The notes under the pieces were generated by a model that was given only the letters and a program-made list of their open reading frames with translations, was not told the origin of the DNA and did not search any database. A DNA stretch of 64,000 nucleotides from Glacieibacterium sp965200405 (GTDB lineage Bacteria; Pseudomonadota; Alphaproteobacteria; Sphingomonadales; Sphingomonadaceae). The position numbers and the translations under genes are program-made. Where the stretch lies: contig NZ_OZ241356.1 of the NCBI RefSeq assembly GCF_965200405.1, positions 3,348,001 to 3,412,000 of the forward strand. Reading direction: 5' to 3'. Of the stretch, positions 37,522 through 46,729 are shown piece by piece. Position 1 is the stretch's first letter, and each line of letters begins with the position of its first letter.

Positions 37522-38637
37522 ATCTTTAATCTCATATTCGCAACGCCGTGCCTGTACGTCGTGGCACGCTGGTTGTGGCCGCTGGCCTTGCCGACCTGGG
37601 TGAAGGTCGCGCTGGCGTTGGTGCTGCTCGCGGCATCGCAATATCACTATTGGAGCAAGCTGTCGTCGGGTTCGGTCTTTGCGCCGGAGTTTCCGCGCGC
37701 GGTGGTGATCCTGTTCAACTGGGCGTTCGGCACGATCGTCCTGCTGGCGGTGCTGCAGATCGCGCTCGATCTCGGGACACTGGCGACGATATTGGTGCGG
37801 TGGCGTGCAGTCGTGGTGCCGGACACCCTGCGCTACGCGGTCGCCGGGATAGCGGCCTTGCTCGCGGCGATCGGCGTCGCAAACGCCGTCCGGGTGCCGC
37901 CGGTCGTCGATGTCGAGGTCGCGATCAGCGGGCTGCCGCCGCAATATGACGGCTACCAGCTGCTGCAATTGACCGACCTGCACATCAGCCGGCTGTTCAC
38001 CGCGGACTGGGCAAGCGCCGTCGTCGAGCGAGCCAATGCCTCGGGCGTCAACCTGATCGTGGTGACGGGCGACTTCATCGACGGGTCGGTCGAGATGCGG
38101 CGCCAGGACGTGGCGCCCCTGCGCAGCCTGCATGCGCCCGACGGCGTCTACGCGATCCCCGGCAACCACGAGTATTTCTTCGATTACTCGGCGTGGATGC
38201 GCCACCTCGCCGAACTTGGGTTCCGGATGTTGCCCAACCGCCATGTCGTGCTGACGCGCGGCGGGGCGCGGCTGGTTTTGGCCGGGGTCACCGACCTGTC
38301 GGCGCCGAGCGTCGGGCAAGCGGGGCCGGATCTGGACGCGGCGCTGGCGGGGGCGCCGGCGGGGGTGCCGATCATATTGCTCGACCACCAGCCGAAACAT
38401 GCCCGGCAGGCGGCGGCGCGCGGGGTTGCGCTGCAGCTGTCGGGGCACACGCACGGCGGCATGATCGTCGGGCTGGACCGGGTGGTGGCGCGCGCCAACG
38501 GCGGCTTCGTGTCCCGGCGCTATGAGGTCGACGGCATGACGCTGTATGTCAGCAACGGCACGGCGCTATGGCCGGGCTTTGCGCTGCGGCTCGGCAGGCC
38601 GCCGGAAATGACGCGCTTCACCTTGCGGGCGCGCTGA
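37522..38637 (+). CDS. Membrane-anchored metallophosphoesterase
   Basis: A calcineurin-like phosphoesterase of about 371 residues. Three N-terminal hydrophobic helices precede the catalytic domain with metal motifs TDLHIS, VVTGDFIDG, IPGNHEYFF, LLDHQPKH and SGHTHGGMI. The family acts on phosphodiesters or lipid substrates. The first usual start is GTG 37561, but the hydrophobic N-terminus FNLIFATPCLYV lies upstream. GGAGA (37511-37515) stands 6 bases before ATC 37522, while GTG 37561 has no ribosome-binding site. No ATG, GTG or TTG exists between the in-frame stop (37459) and GTG 37561. ATC is proposed, with GTG 37561 (358 residues) as fallback. Confidence 0.85.
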   Translation: MFNLIFATPCLYVVARWLWPLALPTWVKVALALVLLAASQYHYWSKLSSGSVFAPEFPRAVVILFNWAFGTIVLLAVLQIALDLGTLATILVRWRAVVVPDTLRYAVAGIAALLAAIGVANAVRVPPVVDVEVAISGLPPQYDGYQLLQLTDLHISRLFTADWASAVVERANASGVNLIVVTGDFIDGSVEMRRQDVAPLRSLHAPDGVYAIPGNHEYFFDYSAWMRHLAELGFRMLPNRHVVLTRGGARLVLAGVTDLSAPSVGQAGPDLDAALAGAPAGVPIILLDHQPKHARQAAARGVALQLSGHTHGGMIVGLDRVVARANGGFVSRRYEVDGMTLYVSNGTALWPGFALRLGRPPEMTRFTLRAR

Positions 38638-38650
38638 AGGGAGAGTGGCG

Positions 38651-39292
38651 ATGCGTTCGACGACCAGCCTGTTGGTGCCGATCCTTGCGATGGCTGTGGC
38701 CGGCATGGCGGAACAGGCGTCGGCTCGGCCGCTGTCGTGCGCAACGGACATCGGCGCTGCGGCTGCGGCGCGGCGGGTGGCGATCTGCCGGTCGGTGTCA
38801 CCCGCCACTCATCCGCCGTGCAACGTCGCCAACAGCTGCGCGATGATCGAGGACGAGATCGCGCGAAGCTGCGCCCTGTTCGACGGCAAGGGTACCCCAA
38901 TGGCAGGGTGTACGCCGGCACCCAAAAGCATGGCGGCGGCCGCAGCGGTGGTGCAGCGCTATTATTCGGCGATCAACGCTCGCGACTTCGACGCCGCTTG
39001 GGCGCAATGGGGCGACAACGGCAGTCCCGGCCAGACGCGCGCGACGTTTGAAGCTGGCTTTGCCCGCACGCGATCGGTTCGGGTGGCGATCGGCAAGCTG
39101 GAGCCGGGCGACGCCGGCGCCGGTTCGATCTACCAGCCGGTGCCGGTCACGGTGACGGCGACGCTGACCAACGGCAAGCGGCAGGTCTTCCGTGGCAGCC
39201 ATGTCGTGCGCCGCGTCAACGGCGTCGAGGGCGCCACGGCGGCGCAACTGCGCTGGCACCTCGGCTCGGCAAAGCTCCGCCGGCTGCGCTAG
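38651..39292 (+). CDS. Exported hypothetical protein, NTF2/SnoaL-like C-terminus
   Basis: A 213-residue exported protein with a signal peptide (LLVPILAMAVAGMAEQASA) and a Cys-rich middle (CATDIG…CRSV…CNVANSCAMIEDEIARSC) that could form several disulfides. The C-terminal part from AVVQRYYSAINARDF to WHLGSAKL resembles an NTF2-like fold. AGGGAGAG upstream supports ATG 38651 over GTG 38645. It follows the phosphoesterase by 13 bases and is likely in its operon. Its last 4 bases overlap the convergent ppk stop. Confidence 0.65.
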   Translation: MRSTTSLLVPILAMAVAGMAEQASARPLSCATDIGAAAAARRVAICRSVSPATHPPCNVANSCAMIEDEIARSCALFDGKGTPMAGCTPAPKSMAAAAAVVQRYYSAINARDFDAAWAQWGDNGSPGQTRATFEAGFARTRSVRVAIGKLEPGDAGAGSIYQPVPVTVTATLTNGKRQVFRGSHVVRRVNGVEGATAAQLRWHLGSAKLRRLR

Positions 39293-41451
39293 GCGTCGGC
39301 GTCGAGGACCAGCCGCGGTACCGTGCCCGGGTCCTTCAACGAGGCGCCGCGGCCGGACAGCGACGGGTTGGTCATGAAATAGCGGTGCAGGTTGAACGCC
39401 GGGCCGGCATGGACCAGGCGCTTGTACTGGCCCTCCGGGGTCAGCTCCCACGACTGTTCGGTGTCTTTCAGATTGGCGACCATGACCTGGTCGAGAACCT
39501 GGGCATGGACCGTCGCGTTCTCGATCGGCACCAGCACCTCGACCCGGCGGTCGAGGTTGCGCGGCATCCAGTCGGCCGACGAGATGAACAGCTTGGCCTT
39601 GCGCGACGGCAGTGCCTTGCCGTTGGCGAAGGCGAAGATCCGGCTATGCTCCAGGAAGCGCCCGATCACCGAGCGGACATGGATGTTGTCGCTGAGCCCG
39701 GGCACGCCCGGACGCAGGCAGCAGATGCCGCGAACGATCAGCTCGACGACGACGCCGGCCTGGCTGGCGGAATACAGCTTCTCGATGATGCCGGTGTCGA
39801 CCAGGCTGTTGAGCTTGGCCCAGATCGAGGCGGGCTTGCCGGCCTGGGCGTTGGCGATCTCGGCGTCGATCAGCCCGTACAGCTTGTCGCGCATCGTCAG
39901 CGGCGCCATGCCAAGCTTCTCGAGATGCGTCGGCTTCACATAGCCGGTGATGTAGTTGAGCACCTGCGCCGCATCGCGCGCCAACAGCGGATCGGCGGTG
40001 AAAAACGACAGGTCGGTATAGATCCGCGCCGTCGCCGGGTGATAATTACCGGTGCCGAAGTGGACGTAGGTGCGGATGTTGCTGCCCTCGCGGCGCACCA
40101 CCATCGACAGCTTGGCGTGGGTCTTCCACTCGACGAAGCCGTACACCACCTGGACGCCGGCCCGCTCCAGGGCGGCGGCCCACATCAGATTCTGTTCCTC
40201 GTCGAAGCGCGCCTTGAGCTCCACCACTGCGGTCACCGACTTGCCGGCCTCGGCTGCGTCGATCAGGGCGCGAACGATCGGCGAGTTCTTGCCGGCGCGG
40301 TACAGTGTCTGCTTGATGGCAATGACGTCGGGATCGGCGGCGGCCTGCTTGAGGAACGCCAGCACGACCTCGAAGCTCTCGTACGGGTGATGGACGACGA
40401 GGTCCTTGGCACGGATCGCGGCGAAACAGTCGCCGCCATGCTCGCGGATACGCTCCGGAAAGCGCGGCGTGTAGGTTTCGAACTTCAGGTCGGCGCGGTC
40501 CTCGTCGACCAGCATGGCGAGGTCGGCGACACCCAGGATGCCGGTGACGACGGTCGTGTCGCGGTCCTCGACCTTGAGTGCGTCGCGAACCAGGTTGCGC
40601 AACGAGGCCGGCGTCGAACCCTCGATCTTGAGGCGGATGACGGTGCCGCGGCGGCGCAGCTTGATCGCGGACTGATAGTAGCGAACGAGGTCTTCAGCCT
40701 CCTCCTCGATCTCGATGTCGGAGTCGCGGATGACCCGGAAAGCGCCGTCGCCGAGCAATTCGTAGCCGGGGAACAGCTGGCCGAAGAACAGCCGGATGGT
40801 GTTCTCCAGGCTGATGAAGCGCGCCACCTTGCCGGGAATGCGGATGAAGCGCGGCAGCATCGACGGCAGCATCAGCAGGGCGCGCAGGATCTCGTCGTCC
40901 GACGAGCGGCGCAGCTCCAGGATCAGGCTGAAGCCCTTGTTCGGAATGAACGGGAAGGGGTGCGCCGGGTCGATCGCCTGGGGCGTCAGGACAGGAAAGA
41001 TCTGCTCGAGAAAATGCCGCTCCAGCCATTGCCGGCAGTCGGGGCTGAGATCATCGGCGGTCAGGACATGGAAGTCGGCGCGCGCCAGCAGGCCGACGAG
41101 TTCGGCCCAGACCTCCTGCTGATTGTCCATCAGCGCATCGGCGGTGAGCGCTATCGCCAGCAGCTGCTCGGCCGGCGTCGCGCCTTCCGGGGAACGCGTC
41201 TCGACGCCCGCATTGACCTGGCCGCGCAGACCGGCGACGCGGACCATGTAGAATTCGTCGAGGTTGTTGCCGCTGATCGACAGGAACCTCAGCCGCTCAA
41301 GTAGCGGATGGTTGCGGTTCGACGCCTCGTCGAGAACGCGCTCGTTGAAGGACAGCCACGACAGCTCACGATTGAAGTAGCGCTCTGTATCGGCGACACC
41401 GTCAACGACAGGATCGCGTGGCAACGGCTCTTGGCGCACTGCATGTATCAT
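39289..41451 (-). CDS. ppk: Polyphosphate kinase 1
   Basis: A 720-residue enzyme that reversibly makes inorganic polyphosphate from ATP. FNRELSWLSFNERVLDEA opens the N-terminal domain, SGNNLDEFYMVRVAG follows, and the catalytic region has VHHPYESFEVV, IKQTLYRAGKNSPIV, and FVEWKTHAKLSMVVRR with the autophosphorylated His. YVHFGTGNYHP and the second phospholipase D-like motif are intact. ATG 41451 is chosen; the frame also allows TTG 41472. The exopolyphosphatase gene often beside ppk is not visible. Confidence 0.96.
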   Translation of the reverse strand: MIHAVRQEPLPRDPVVDGVADTERYFNRELSWLSFNERVLDEASNRNHPLLERLRFLSISGNNLDEFYMVRVAGLRGQVNAGVETRSPEGATPAEQLLAIALTADALMDNQQEVWAELVGLLARADFHVLTADDLSPDCRQWLERHFLEQIFPVLTPQAIDPAHPFPFIPNKGFSLILELRRSSDDEILRALLMLPSMLPRFIRIPGKVARFISLENTIRLFFGQLFPGYELLGDGAFRVIRDSDIEIEEEAEDLVRYYQSAIKLRRRGTVIRLKIEGSTPASLRNLVRDALKVEDRDTTVVTGILGVADLAMLVDEDRADLKFETYTPRFPERIREHGGDCFAAIRAKDLVVHHPYESFEVVLAFLKQAAADPDVIAIKQTLYRAGKNSPIVRALIDAAEAGKSVTAVVELKARFDEEQNLMWAAALERAGVQVVYGFVEWKTHAKLSMVVRREGSNIRTYVHFGTGNYHPATARIYTDLSFFTADPLLARDAAQVLNYITGYVKPTHLEKLGMAPLTMRDKLYGLIDAEIANAQAGKPASIWAKLNSLVDTGIIEKLYSASQAGVVVELIVRGICCLRPGVPGLSDNIHVRSVIGRFLEHSRIFAFANGKALPSRKAKLFISSADWMPRNLDRRVEVLVPIENATVHAQVLDQVMVANLKDTEQSWELTPEGQYKRLVHAGPAFNLHRYFMTNPSLSGRGASLKDPGTVPRLVLDADA

Positions 41452-41509
41452 CCGGCGACTATAGTGCGACAATCATGACGCCACGATGACTGTTTGGTAA
41501 AACTCCGTG

Positions 41510-42049
41510 ATGCAGCCTCGAATCATTTCGGTCGGTGCCGGGCGCAAGCACGGGCTCAACAAATTGCCGGCCTTGTCGATCCGGTTGCTGGAGGGCCACG
41601 GCGTCGAGGGCGACGCGCATTGCGGCGAGCGCATCAAGCATCGGTCGCGGGCACGCTTCAATCCCGGACTGCCGAACCTGCGCCAGGTGCATCTGCTGCA
41701 CAGCGAGTTGCTGACCGAGCTCGCGGCGAGCGGCTTTGCGCTGTCGCCGGTGCAGATGGGCGAGAATGTCAGCACCGCTGGCCTCGACCTGCTCGGCCTG
41801 CCGCTTGGAACGAGGCTGCGGCTGGGAGACGATGCGGTGGTCGAGCTGACCGGCCTGCGCAATCCGTGCATCCAGCTGGAGCGGATGATGCCGGGACTGA
41901 TGGACGCCTGCCTGGGGCGTGATGCGGACGGTGGGCTGGTGCGCAAGGCCGGCGTGATGGCGATCGTCGTGACGGGCGGCGAAGTTCGTGCCGGCGATGT
42001 GATTCTGGTCGAACTGCCCGATGTCCATGTGCCGTTGAAGCCGGTCTAG
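41510..42049 (+). CDS. MOSC domain protein
   Basis: A 179-residue MOSC-domain protein, a fold shared with molybdenum cofactor sulfurase and YiiM-type enzymes. Family features include HGVEGDAHCGE, LRQVHLLHSELL, MGENVSTAGLDL and the conserved Cys in GLRNPCIQLE, the predicted sulfur or molybdopterin-interacting residue. ATG 41510 is preferred over the adjacent GTG 41507. It stands alone between ppk (divergent) and hda (convergent, 4-base overlap). Confidence 0.85.
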   Translation: MQPRIISVGAGRKHGLNKLPALSIRLLEGHGVEGDAHCGERIKHRSRARFNPGLPNLRQVHLLHSELLTELAASGFALSPVQMGENVSTAGLDLLGLPLGTRLRLGDDAVVELTGLRNPCIQLERMMPGLMDACLGRDADGGLVRKAGVMAIVVTGGEVRAGDVILVELPDVHVPLKPV

Positions 42050-42657
42050 CCGTCCAGCGGCAACGCGAACTGTGCCTCCAGCACGTCGCGGGCGAGCGGC
42101 ACGGTGACCGCCCTGCCCTCCGCCAGCGCCGCGGCGTCGAGCGCGGCGACAGTCAGCGAAACGGCGGCAAAGCTGCGTTCGATCCGGGTCAGGACATAGG
42201 CGGCGACCTCGGGCGGGACCCGCAAGCCCCGGTCGGCGAACTGCTTGGCCAGCACAGCGCCGAGCAACGCATCGTCGGGATCGGCGATGGCGAGCAAAGG
42301 CGTTGCCGCCAACCGCGACGCGAGATCGGGCAACCGGTGCGGCCATTCCCGCGGCGCCCGGCGCGCGATCATCAACAGTGGCGCGTCGATGGTCGCGGCA
42401 TTCCACGCGTGAAACAGCGCCTCCGCATCGGCATGTTCGGCTGGATCGACGATCCTCGCCCCGACACGCGCCGCGAACAGCCGCGCGAGGTGACTTTTGC
42501 CCGATCCCTCCGGGCCGACCAGCAGGACCTGGGGCTGAGGCCAGTCGGGCCAGCGATCGAGCCAAGCCACCGCATCGGCGTTGGCCTCGGAGACGAAGAA
42601 CTCCGACTCGCCCATGGCGATGCGGTAGGACAGCGGCAGCGGCAGCTGGCTCAGCAC
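42046..42657 (-). CDS. hdaA: Hda-type DnaA regulatory ATPase
   Basis: A 203-residue DnaA-related protein lacking the DNA-binding domain, as in Hda/HdaA, which promotes hydrolysis of DnaA-ATP after initiation. The start SQLPLPLSYR is the clamp-binding type motif expected near the N-terminus, followed by Walker A GPEGSGKSHLA. A Walker B region (APLLMIA) is degenerate, as is common in alphaproteobacterial HdaA. GTG 42657 is chosen because it begins this motif. It lies 13 bases after the DUF2066 gene, likely one operon. Confidence 0.85.
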   Translation of the reverse strand: MLSQLPLPLSYRIAMGESEFFVSEANADAVAWLDRWPDWPQPQVLLVGPEGSGKSHLARLFAARVGARIVDPAEHADAEALFHAWNAATIDAPLLMIARRAPREWPHRLPDLASRLAATPLLAIADPDDALLGAVLAKQFADRGLRVPPEVAAYVLTRIERSFAAVSLTVAALDAAALAEGRAVTVPLARDVLEAQFALPLDG

Positions 42658-42670
42658 CGCGACGCCGGGC

Positions 42671-44095
42671 TCACTTCGGCTGGGCACCCGACAGCAGGTC
42701 GACGGGACCCCCGGCAGCAGCCGGCGGAGTCGTCGGCGGGGCGGCAGGCGGCGTCGCCGGTCGCGGCTGGCGATTACGCGGCGCTGGTACCGTCGGCGCA
42801 TTCGGAATGATCGCAGCGGGCGGCGCAGCGGGGGATGCAGGCGACGCTGGCGGCGTGCCTGTCGTGCCACCCTCGACCTCCGCCCCATCGGCTGCCGCCG
42901 CGGCGTCGAGTGCGGTCACCGGTGGCGGGATCGGGACATCGGACGGCAGTCGTCGCCGCAGCGTCGTGCCGGTGGCGTTCGGCACCAGCCGCAGGCCACG
43001 CTGGTCGAGCTGGTACAGCAGCATGTCGCGGGTTTCGGAGAAGCGGATCGAAACCCGCGAGGTGCCGCCCAGCGACAGGCTGGTCACGCCGACGCCGGTG
43101 ACCGTCGGCGTACCGCGCAACAGGGTCTCGGTCTCGCTCCAGCTGCGGGCGTCGGGCGTGCCGACATCGGCCTCGATGCTGTTGGCGCTGATCGCCGCGA
43201 CCCCGGAGTTACCCAAGATGTCGGGCGACAGGCTGAGGATCGGCTCCAGTTCGACATCGAGCGCCGGATCGCGCGTCAGGCGACCGGCCCGCAACGCCTG
43301 GGTGTAGATCTCGTCGACGCGCCTGACCCCCTGGTCGAGCATCGCATCGAGCCCGGACGTGGCACCGGTACGCAACGAGAACCGCCCCAGCTCCTCGGCA
43401 TCGGGACCGTGCCGCGCAATGAACTCGGCACCGATCGGGCCGCCCGGAAACTCGCGGACCAGCCTGACCTCGGCGACCAGCACGTCGGTAGTGCCGAAGC
43501 GGTTGAGGATGTTGCGCCACAACGAGCGGTCGGGCCGCGCGGTTTGATAGGCCGTCAACAGGACGTTATCGCCCGCCGAACCACTGGCCAGGACATAGTC
43601 GATCGGGCTCAGCGAATCGCTGAACCGTGCCCAGGCGCCGACCCAGGGCGTCTTGGTCTGGTAGATCGTCCGCGCGCCGCGATCGGTGAAGATCGGCAGC
43701 AACAGCATCGGCCCGGAGTGCTGGGCGGCCACGGTCCCGACGAAGTGCGCCGACGACCGCGCCCGGTCGAAGACGACTCCCAGCGTCGCGATATAGCGTG
43801 TCGTCGAGAAGCGCTCGCCCTGGATCTCGATGCCGGCGACCATTTGCTCGATGACGTTGTCGCCCAGCGCCGGCGCGGTATTTGCAGCTTCCCCGGTCAG
43901 CCGCGCCCATAGCAGCGGCCAGGCCTTGTGCCGCGCGATGCGATAGGCGGCCATGCGCGCCTCGTAGGTCGTCTTGGCCGAGGTATCGACGGCGATCCCG
44001 CCGATCACATAGGACGCGCCGCCGCCTGCCCCCTGCGCGGCGAGCGGTGCCGACACGAAGGCCGCCAGGAACAGGAACAACAGGACGCGGGTCAC
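42671..44095 (-). CDS. Exported DUF2066 protein
   Basis: A 474-residue exported protein with a signal peptide (RVLLFLFLAAFVSAPLAAQ) and a DUF2066-like body, including the YVIGGIAVDTSAKTTYEAR start and ARHKAWPLLWARLTG helix. The last 75 or so residues are Pro/Ala-rich and probably disordered. The function is unknown. GTG 44095 has no strong competitor. Proteins of this family often lie beside hda and divergent from purM in alphaproteobacteria, as here. Confidence 0.8.
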   Translation of the reverse strand: MTRVLLFLFLAAFVSAPLAAQGAGGGASYVIGGIAVDTSAKTTYEARMAAYRIARHKAWPLLWARLTGEAANTAPALGDNVIEQMVAGIEIQGERFSTTRYIATLGVVFDRARSSAHFVGTVAAQHSGPMLLLPIFTDRGARTIYQTKTPWVGAWARFSDSLSPIDYVLASGSAGDNVLLTAYQTARPDRSLWRNILNRFGTTDVLVAEVRLVREFPGGPIGAEFIARHGPDAEELGRFSLRTGATSGLDAMLDQGVRRVDEIYTQALRAGRLTRDPALDVELEPILSLSPDILGNSGVAAISANSIEADVGTPDARSWSETETLLRGTPTVTGVGVTSLSLGGTSRVSIRFSETRDMLLYQLDQRGLRLVPNATGTTLRRRLPSDVPIPPPVTALDAAAAADGAEVEGGTTGTPPASPASPAAPPAAIIPNAPTVPAPRNRQPRPATPPAAPPTTPPAAAGGPVDLLSGAQPK

Positions 44096-44199
44096 GCGCT
44101 GCTTTTAGCGGCTTGGCGCGGATTGTCATCACAGGGTTGCGTCTCGACGCCCCTTCGCCGGGATGACAGTCGGGGCCGGTCGCGCTAAGCCCCTCCACC

Positions 44200-45297
44200 A
44201 TGGCCGACCAAAGCAACGACAAGCCCCTGACCTATGCCGATGCCGGCGTCTCGATCGCCGCGGGCAACGCGCTGGTGCGCGCCATCGCGCCGCTGGCCCG
44301 CGCCACCGCCCGCCCCGGTGCCGACGCCGAGCTCGGCGGCTTCGGCGGGTTCTTCGACCTCAAGGCAGCGGGCTACCGCGATCCGTTGCTGGTCGCCGCC
44401 AATGACGGGGTCGGTACCAAGCTCAAGCTGGCGATCGAGACCGGCAAGCACGACACGGTCGGCATCGACCTCGTCGCGATGTGCGTCAACGACCTGATCG
44501 TGCAGGGTGCCGAGCCGCTGTTCTTCCTCGACTATTTCGCGTCCGCCAAACTCGATCCGGAGGTTGCGACGACCGTCGTCGCCGGCATCGCCGAGGGCTG
44601 CAGGATCGCCGGCTGCGCGCTGATCGGTGGCGAGACGGCGGAAATGCCGGGCATGTACGCCGCCGGCGACTATGACCTCGCGGGCTTCTCGGTCGGCGCC
44701 GTCGAGCGCGGCGAGCAGTTGACCGGATCGGCGGTCGCGGTCGGCGACGTACTGCTCGGCCTGGCGTCGTCGGGCGCCCACTCCAACGGCTTCTCGCTGA
44801 TCCGGCGGCTGATCGAGGGGCGGCGCCTCGACCGGCCCGCACCGTTCGATATCGAACTGACGCTCGGCGATGCGCTGCTGGAGCCGACGCGCATCTATGT
44901 CCGCAGCCTGTTGCCGGTGATCCGGGCCGGGCAGATCCACGCGCTGGCGCACATCACCGGCGGCGGGCTGCTGGAGAACATCCCGCGCGTCATGCCGCTG
45001 GACTGCCATGCGCGCGTCGATGCCGGGGCGTGGGAGCAGTCGGCCATGTTCGGCTGGTTGCAGGCGCAGGGTCGGATCGAGCCGGGCGAGCTGGCGCGCA
45101 CCTTCAACTGCGGCATCGGCATGGTACTGTGCGTCGCCGCCGACATGGTCCCGACGGTCACCGACGCACTGACCGCGGCGGGCGAGACGGTCCATGTCAT
45201 AGGCGCGGTCGAGGCCGGGCCGCGCGGCTGCACGGTGTTCGGGGGCAAGGAAGTCTGGAACAGCCGCGCCGCCTGGGAAGCCAGCCACCTTGCCTGA
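44200..45297 (+). CDS. purM: Phosphoribosylformylglycinamidine cyclo-ligase (AIRS)
   Basis: A 365-residue enzyme of purine synthesis closing the imidazole ring. YADAGVSIAAGNALVRAI, GGFGGFFDLKAAGY, VAANDGVGTKLKLAIETG and ALIGGETAEMPGMY are all family motifs, and ASSGAHSNGFSLIRRL completes the core. Length is normal. It is divergent from DUF2066-hda and coupled to purN, whose TTG start overlaps its end by 8 bases. Confidence 0.97.
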   Translation: MADQSNDKPLTYADAGVSIAAGNALVRAIAPLARATARPGADAELGGFGGFFDLKAAGYRDPLLVAANDGVGTKLKLAIETGKHDTVGIDLVAMCVNDLIVQGAEPLFFLDYFASAKLDPEVATTVVAGIAEGCRIAGCALIGGETAEMPGMYAAGDYDLAGFSVGAVERGEQLTGSAVAVGDVLLGLASSGAHSNGFSLIRRLIEGRRLDRPAPFDIELTLGDALLEPTRIYVRSLLPVIRAGQIHALAHITGGGLLENIPRVMPLDCHARVDAGAWEQSAMFGWLQAQGRIEPGELARTFNCGIGMVLCVAADMVPTVTDALTAAGETVHVIGAVEAGPRGCTVFGGKEVWNSRAAWEASHLA

Positions 45298-46231
45298 GCG
45301 CGCGCGCGTTGCCGTCCTGATCTCCGGGCGGGGGTCGAACATGGCGGCGCTGCTCTACGCCTCGCAGGCGCCGGGATGCCCGTACGAGATCGTGCTGGTC
45401 GCATCGAACAAGCCCGACGCGCCGGGGCTGGCGCTCGCTGCGGCCGAAGGTGTCGAGACCTTCGCCGCCAGTCACCGCGGCCTGACCCGCGAGGCTTTCG
45501 ACACCATCATCGATACCGAGTTGCAGCGCGTCGGCGCCGATTATGTCGTGCTGGCCGGCTATATGCGACTGCTGTCACCCGAATTCGTCGCCCGGTGGCA
45601 GGGCCGTATCACCAACATCCACCCGTCGCTGCTGCCTGCGCACAAGGGGCTGGCTGTGCACGAAGCGGTGCTGGCGGCGGGCGAAAGCGTCAGCGGGTGC
45701 ACGGTCCACCTGGTCACGGCGGAACTCGACGACGGTCCGATCCTCGGCCAGATCCGCGTCTCGGTGCTGCCCGGCGACACGCCCGACAGCCTCGCCGAGC
45801 GGGTGCATTACGCCGAGCACCAGCTGTATCCGCGCGTGTTGTCTGAGCTGGTCTCGCAGGATGTCGGCCCGGGGGCGTTGCTCGACCGGGTGCGGGCGCT
45901 GGCGCTGGCGCTACCGGCGGCGGAAGAGAAGCTGTCGCACGGCAGCCCCGGCTTCTTCGTGCAGGGTGGAAAGTTCTTCGCCTATTTCAGCGCCAACCAT
46001 CACGCCGAGGGGATCACCGCGCTGCTGGTCAAGGCAAGCGGCGTCGAGGAACAGGCGATGCTGATCGACAGCGATCCGGATCTATACTTCCGACCGGCCT
46101 ATCTTGGCCCGTCGGGATGGATCGGTATCCGGCTCGACACGGGCCCGGTCGATTGGGCCCATGTCGAGGATTGGCTGGCGCGGAGCTGGCGGGCGTCCGC
46201 GCCGAAGCGGCTGGCAGCTATGCCGTTCTAG
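45290..46231 (+). CDS. purN: GAR transformylase fused to a YjbR/MmcQ domain
   Basis: A 313-residue fusion. Residues 1-200 are phosphoribosylglycinamide formyltransferase, with ISGRGSNMAALL, NIHPSLLPAHKGLAVHEA and the catalytic Asp region VTAELDDGPILGQ. From about 205 to the end is a YjbR/MmcQ-like domain (SHGSPGFFVQGGKFFAYF … PKRL), a DNA-binding-like fold of unknown role. TTG 45290 is the start; there is no ATG or GTG near the conserved N-terminus, and it overlaps purM. It ends one base from the convergent ndk. Confidence 0.92.
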   Translation: MPERARVAVLISGRGSNMAALLYASQAPGCPYEIVLVASNKPDAPGLALAAAEGVETFAASHRGLTREAFDTIIDTELQRVGADYVVLAGYMRLLSPEFVARWQGRITNIHPSLLPAHKGLAVHEAVLAAGESVSGCTVHLVTAELDDGPILGQIRVSVLPGDTPDSLAERVHYAEHQLYPRVLSELVSQDVGPGALLDRVRALALALPAAEEKLSHGSPGFFVQGGKFFAYFSANHHAEGITALLVKASGVEEQAMLIDSDPDLYFRPAYLGPSGWIGIRLDTGPVDWAHVEDWLARSWRASAPKRLAAMPF

Positions 46232-46232
46232 A

Positions 46233-46655
46233 TCAGCCCGTGATTTCTTCGGGCTTGAAGAAATAGGCGATCTCGGTGGCGGCGTTCTCGTCGCTGTCCG
46301 AACCATGGACCGAGTTGGCCTCGATGCCCTCGGCGTGCGTGGCGCGGATGGTGCCGGCTTCGGCGTTCTCGGGGTTGGTGGCACCCATGATCTCGCGGTA
46401 GCGCGGCACGGCGTTCTCGCCCTCGAGGACCTGGACGACGACCGGGCCGGAAATCATGAAGCCGACGAGGTCGTTGAAGAAGCCGCGCTCGCTGTGGACT
46501 GCGTAAAAGCCCTCGGCCTGCTCCTTGGACAGCTGCAGGCGCTTTTGACCGACGATGCGCAGGCCGGCGGTTTCGATCATCGCATTGACCGCGCCGGTCA
46601 GGTTGCGGCGGGTGACGTCGGGCTTGAGAATCGAAAAAGTGCGCGTGATGGCCAC
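46233..46655 (-). CDS. ndk: Nucleoside diphosphate kinase
   Basis: A 140-residue kinase equilibrating nucleoside di- and triphosphates. AITRTFSILKPDVTRRN is the N-terminus; the signature NSVHGSDSDENAATEIAYFF holds the phosphorylated His. GTG 46655 follows GGAG and begins the conserved core, so the longer frame is rejected. It lies 74 bases after holC on the same strand, so it may share the pepA-holC transcript. Confidence 0.97.
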   Translation of the reverse strand: MAITRTFSILKPDVTRRNLTGAVNAMIETAGLRIVGQKRLQLSKEQAEGFYAVHSERGFFNDLVGFMISGPVVVQVLEGENAVPRYREIMGATNPENAEAGTIRATHAEGIEANSVHGSDSDENAATEIAYFFKPEEITG

Positions 46656-46729
46656 GGGGATCTCCGGATCGTTAAAATTGGGGCGGGAAAGCGCGGTTGC
46701 CTTACGGGCGAGTGGGCCAAATGGCAAGG

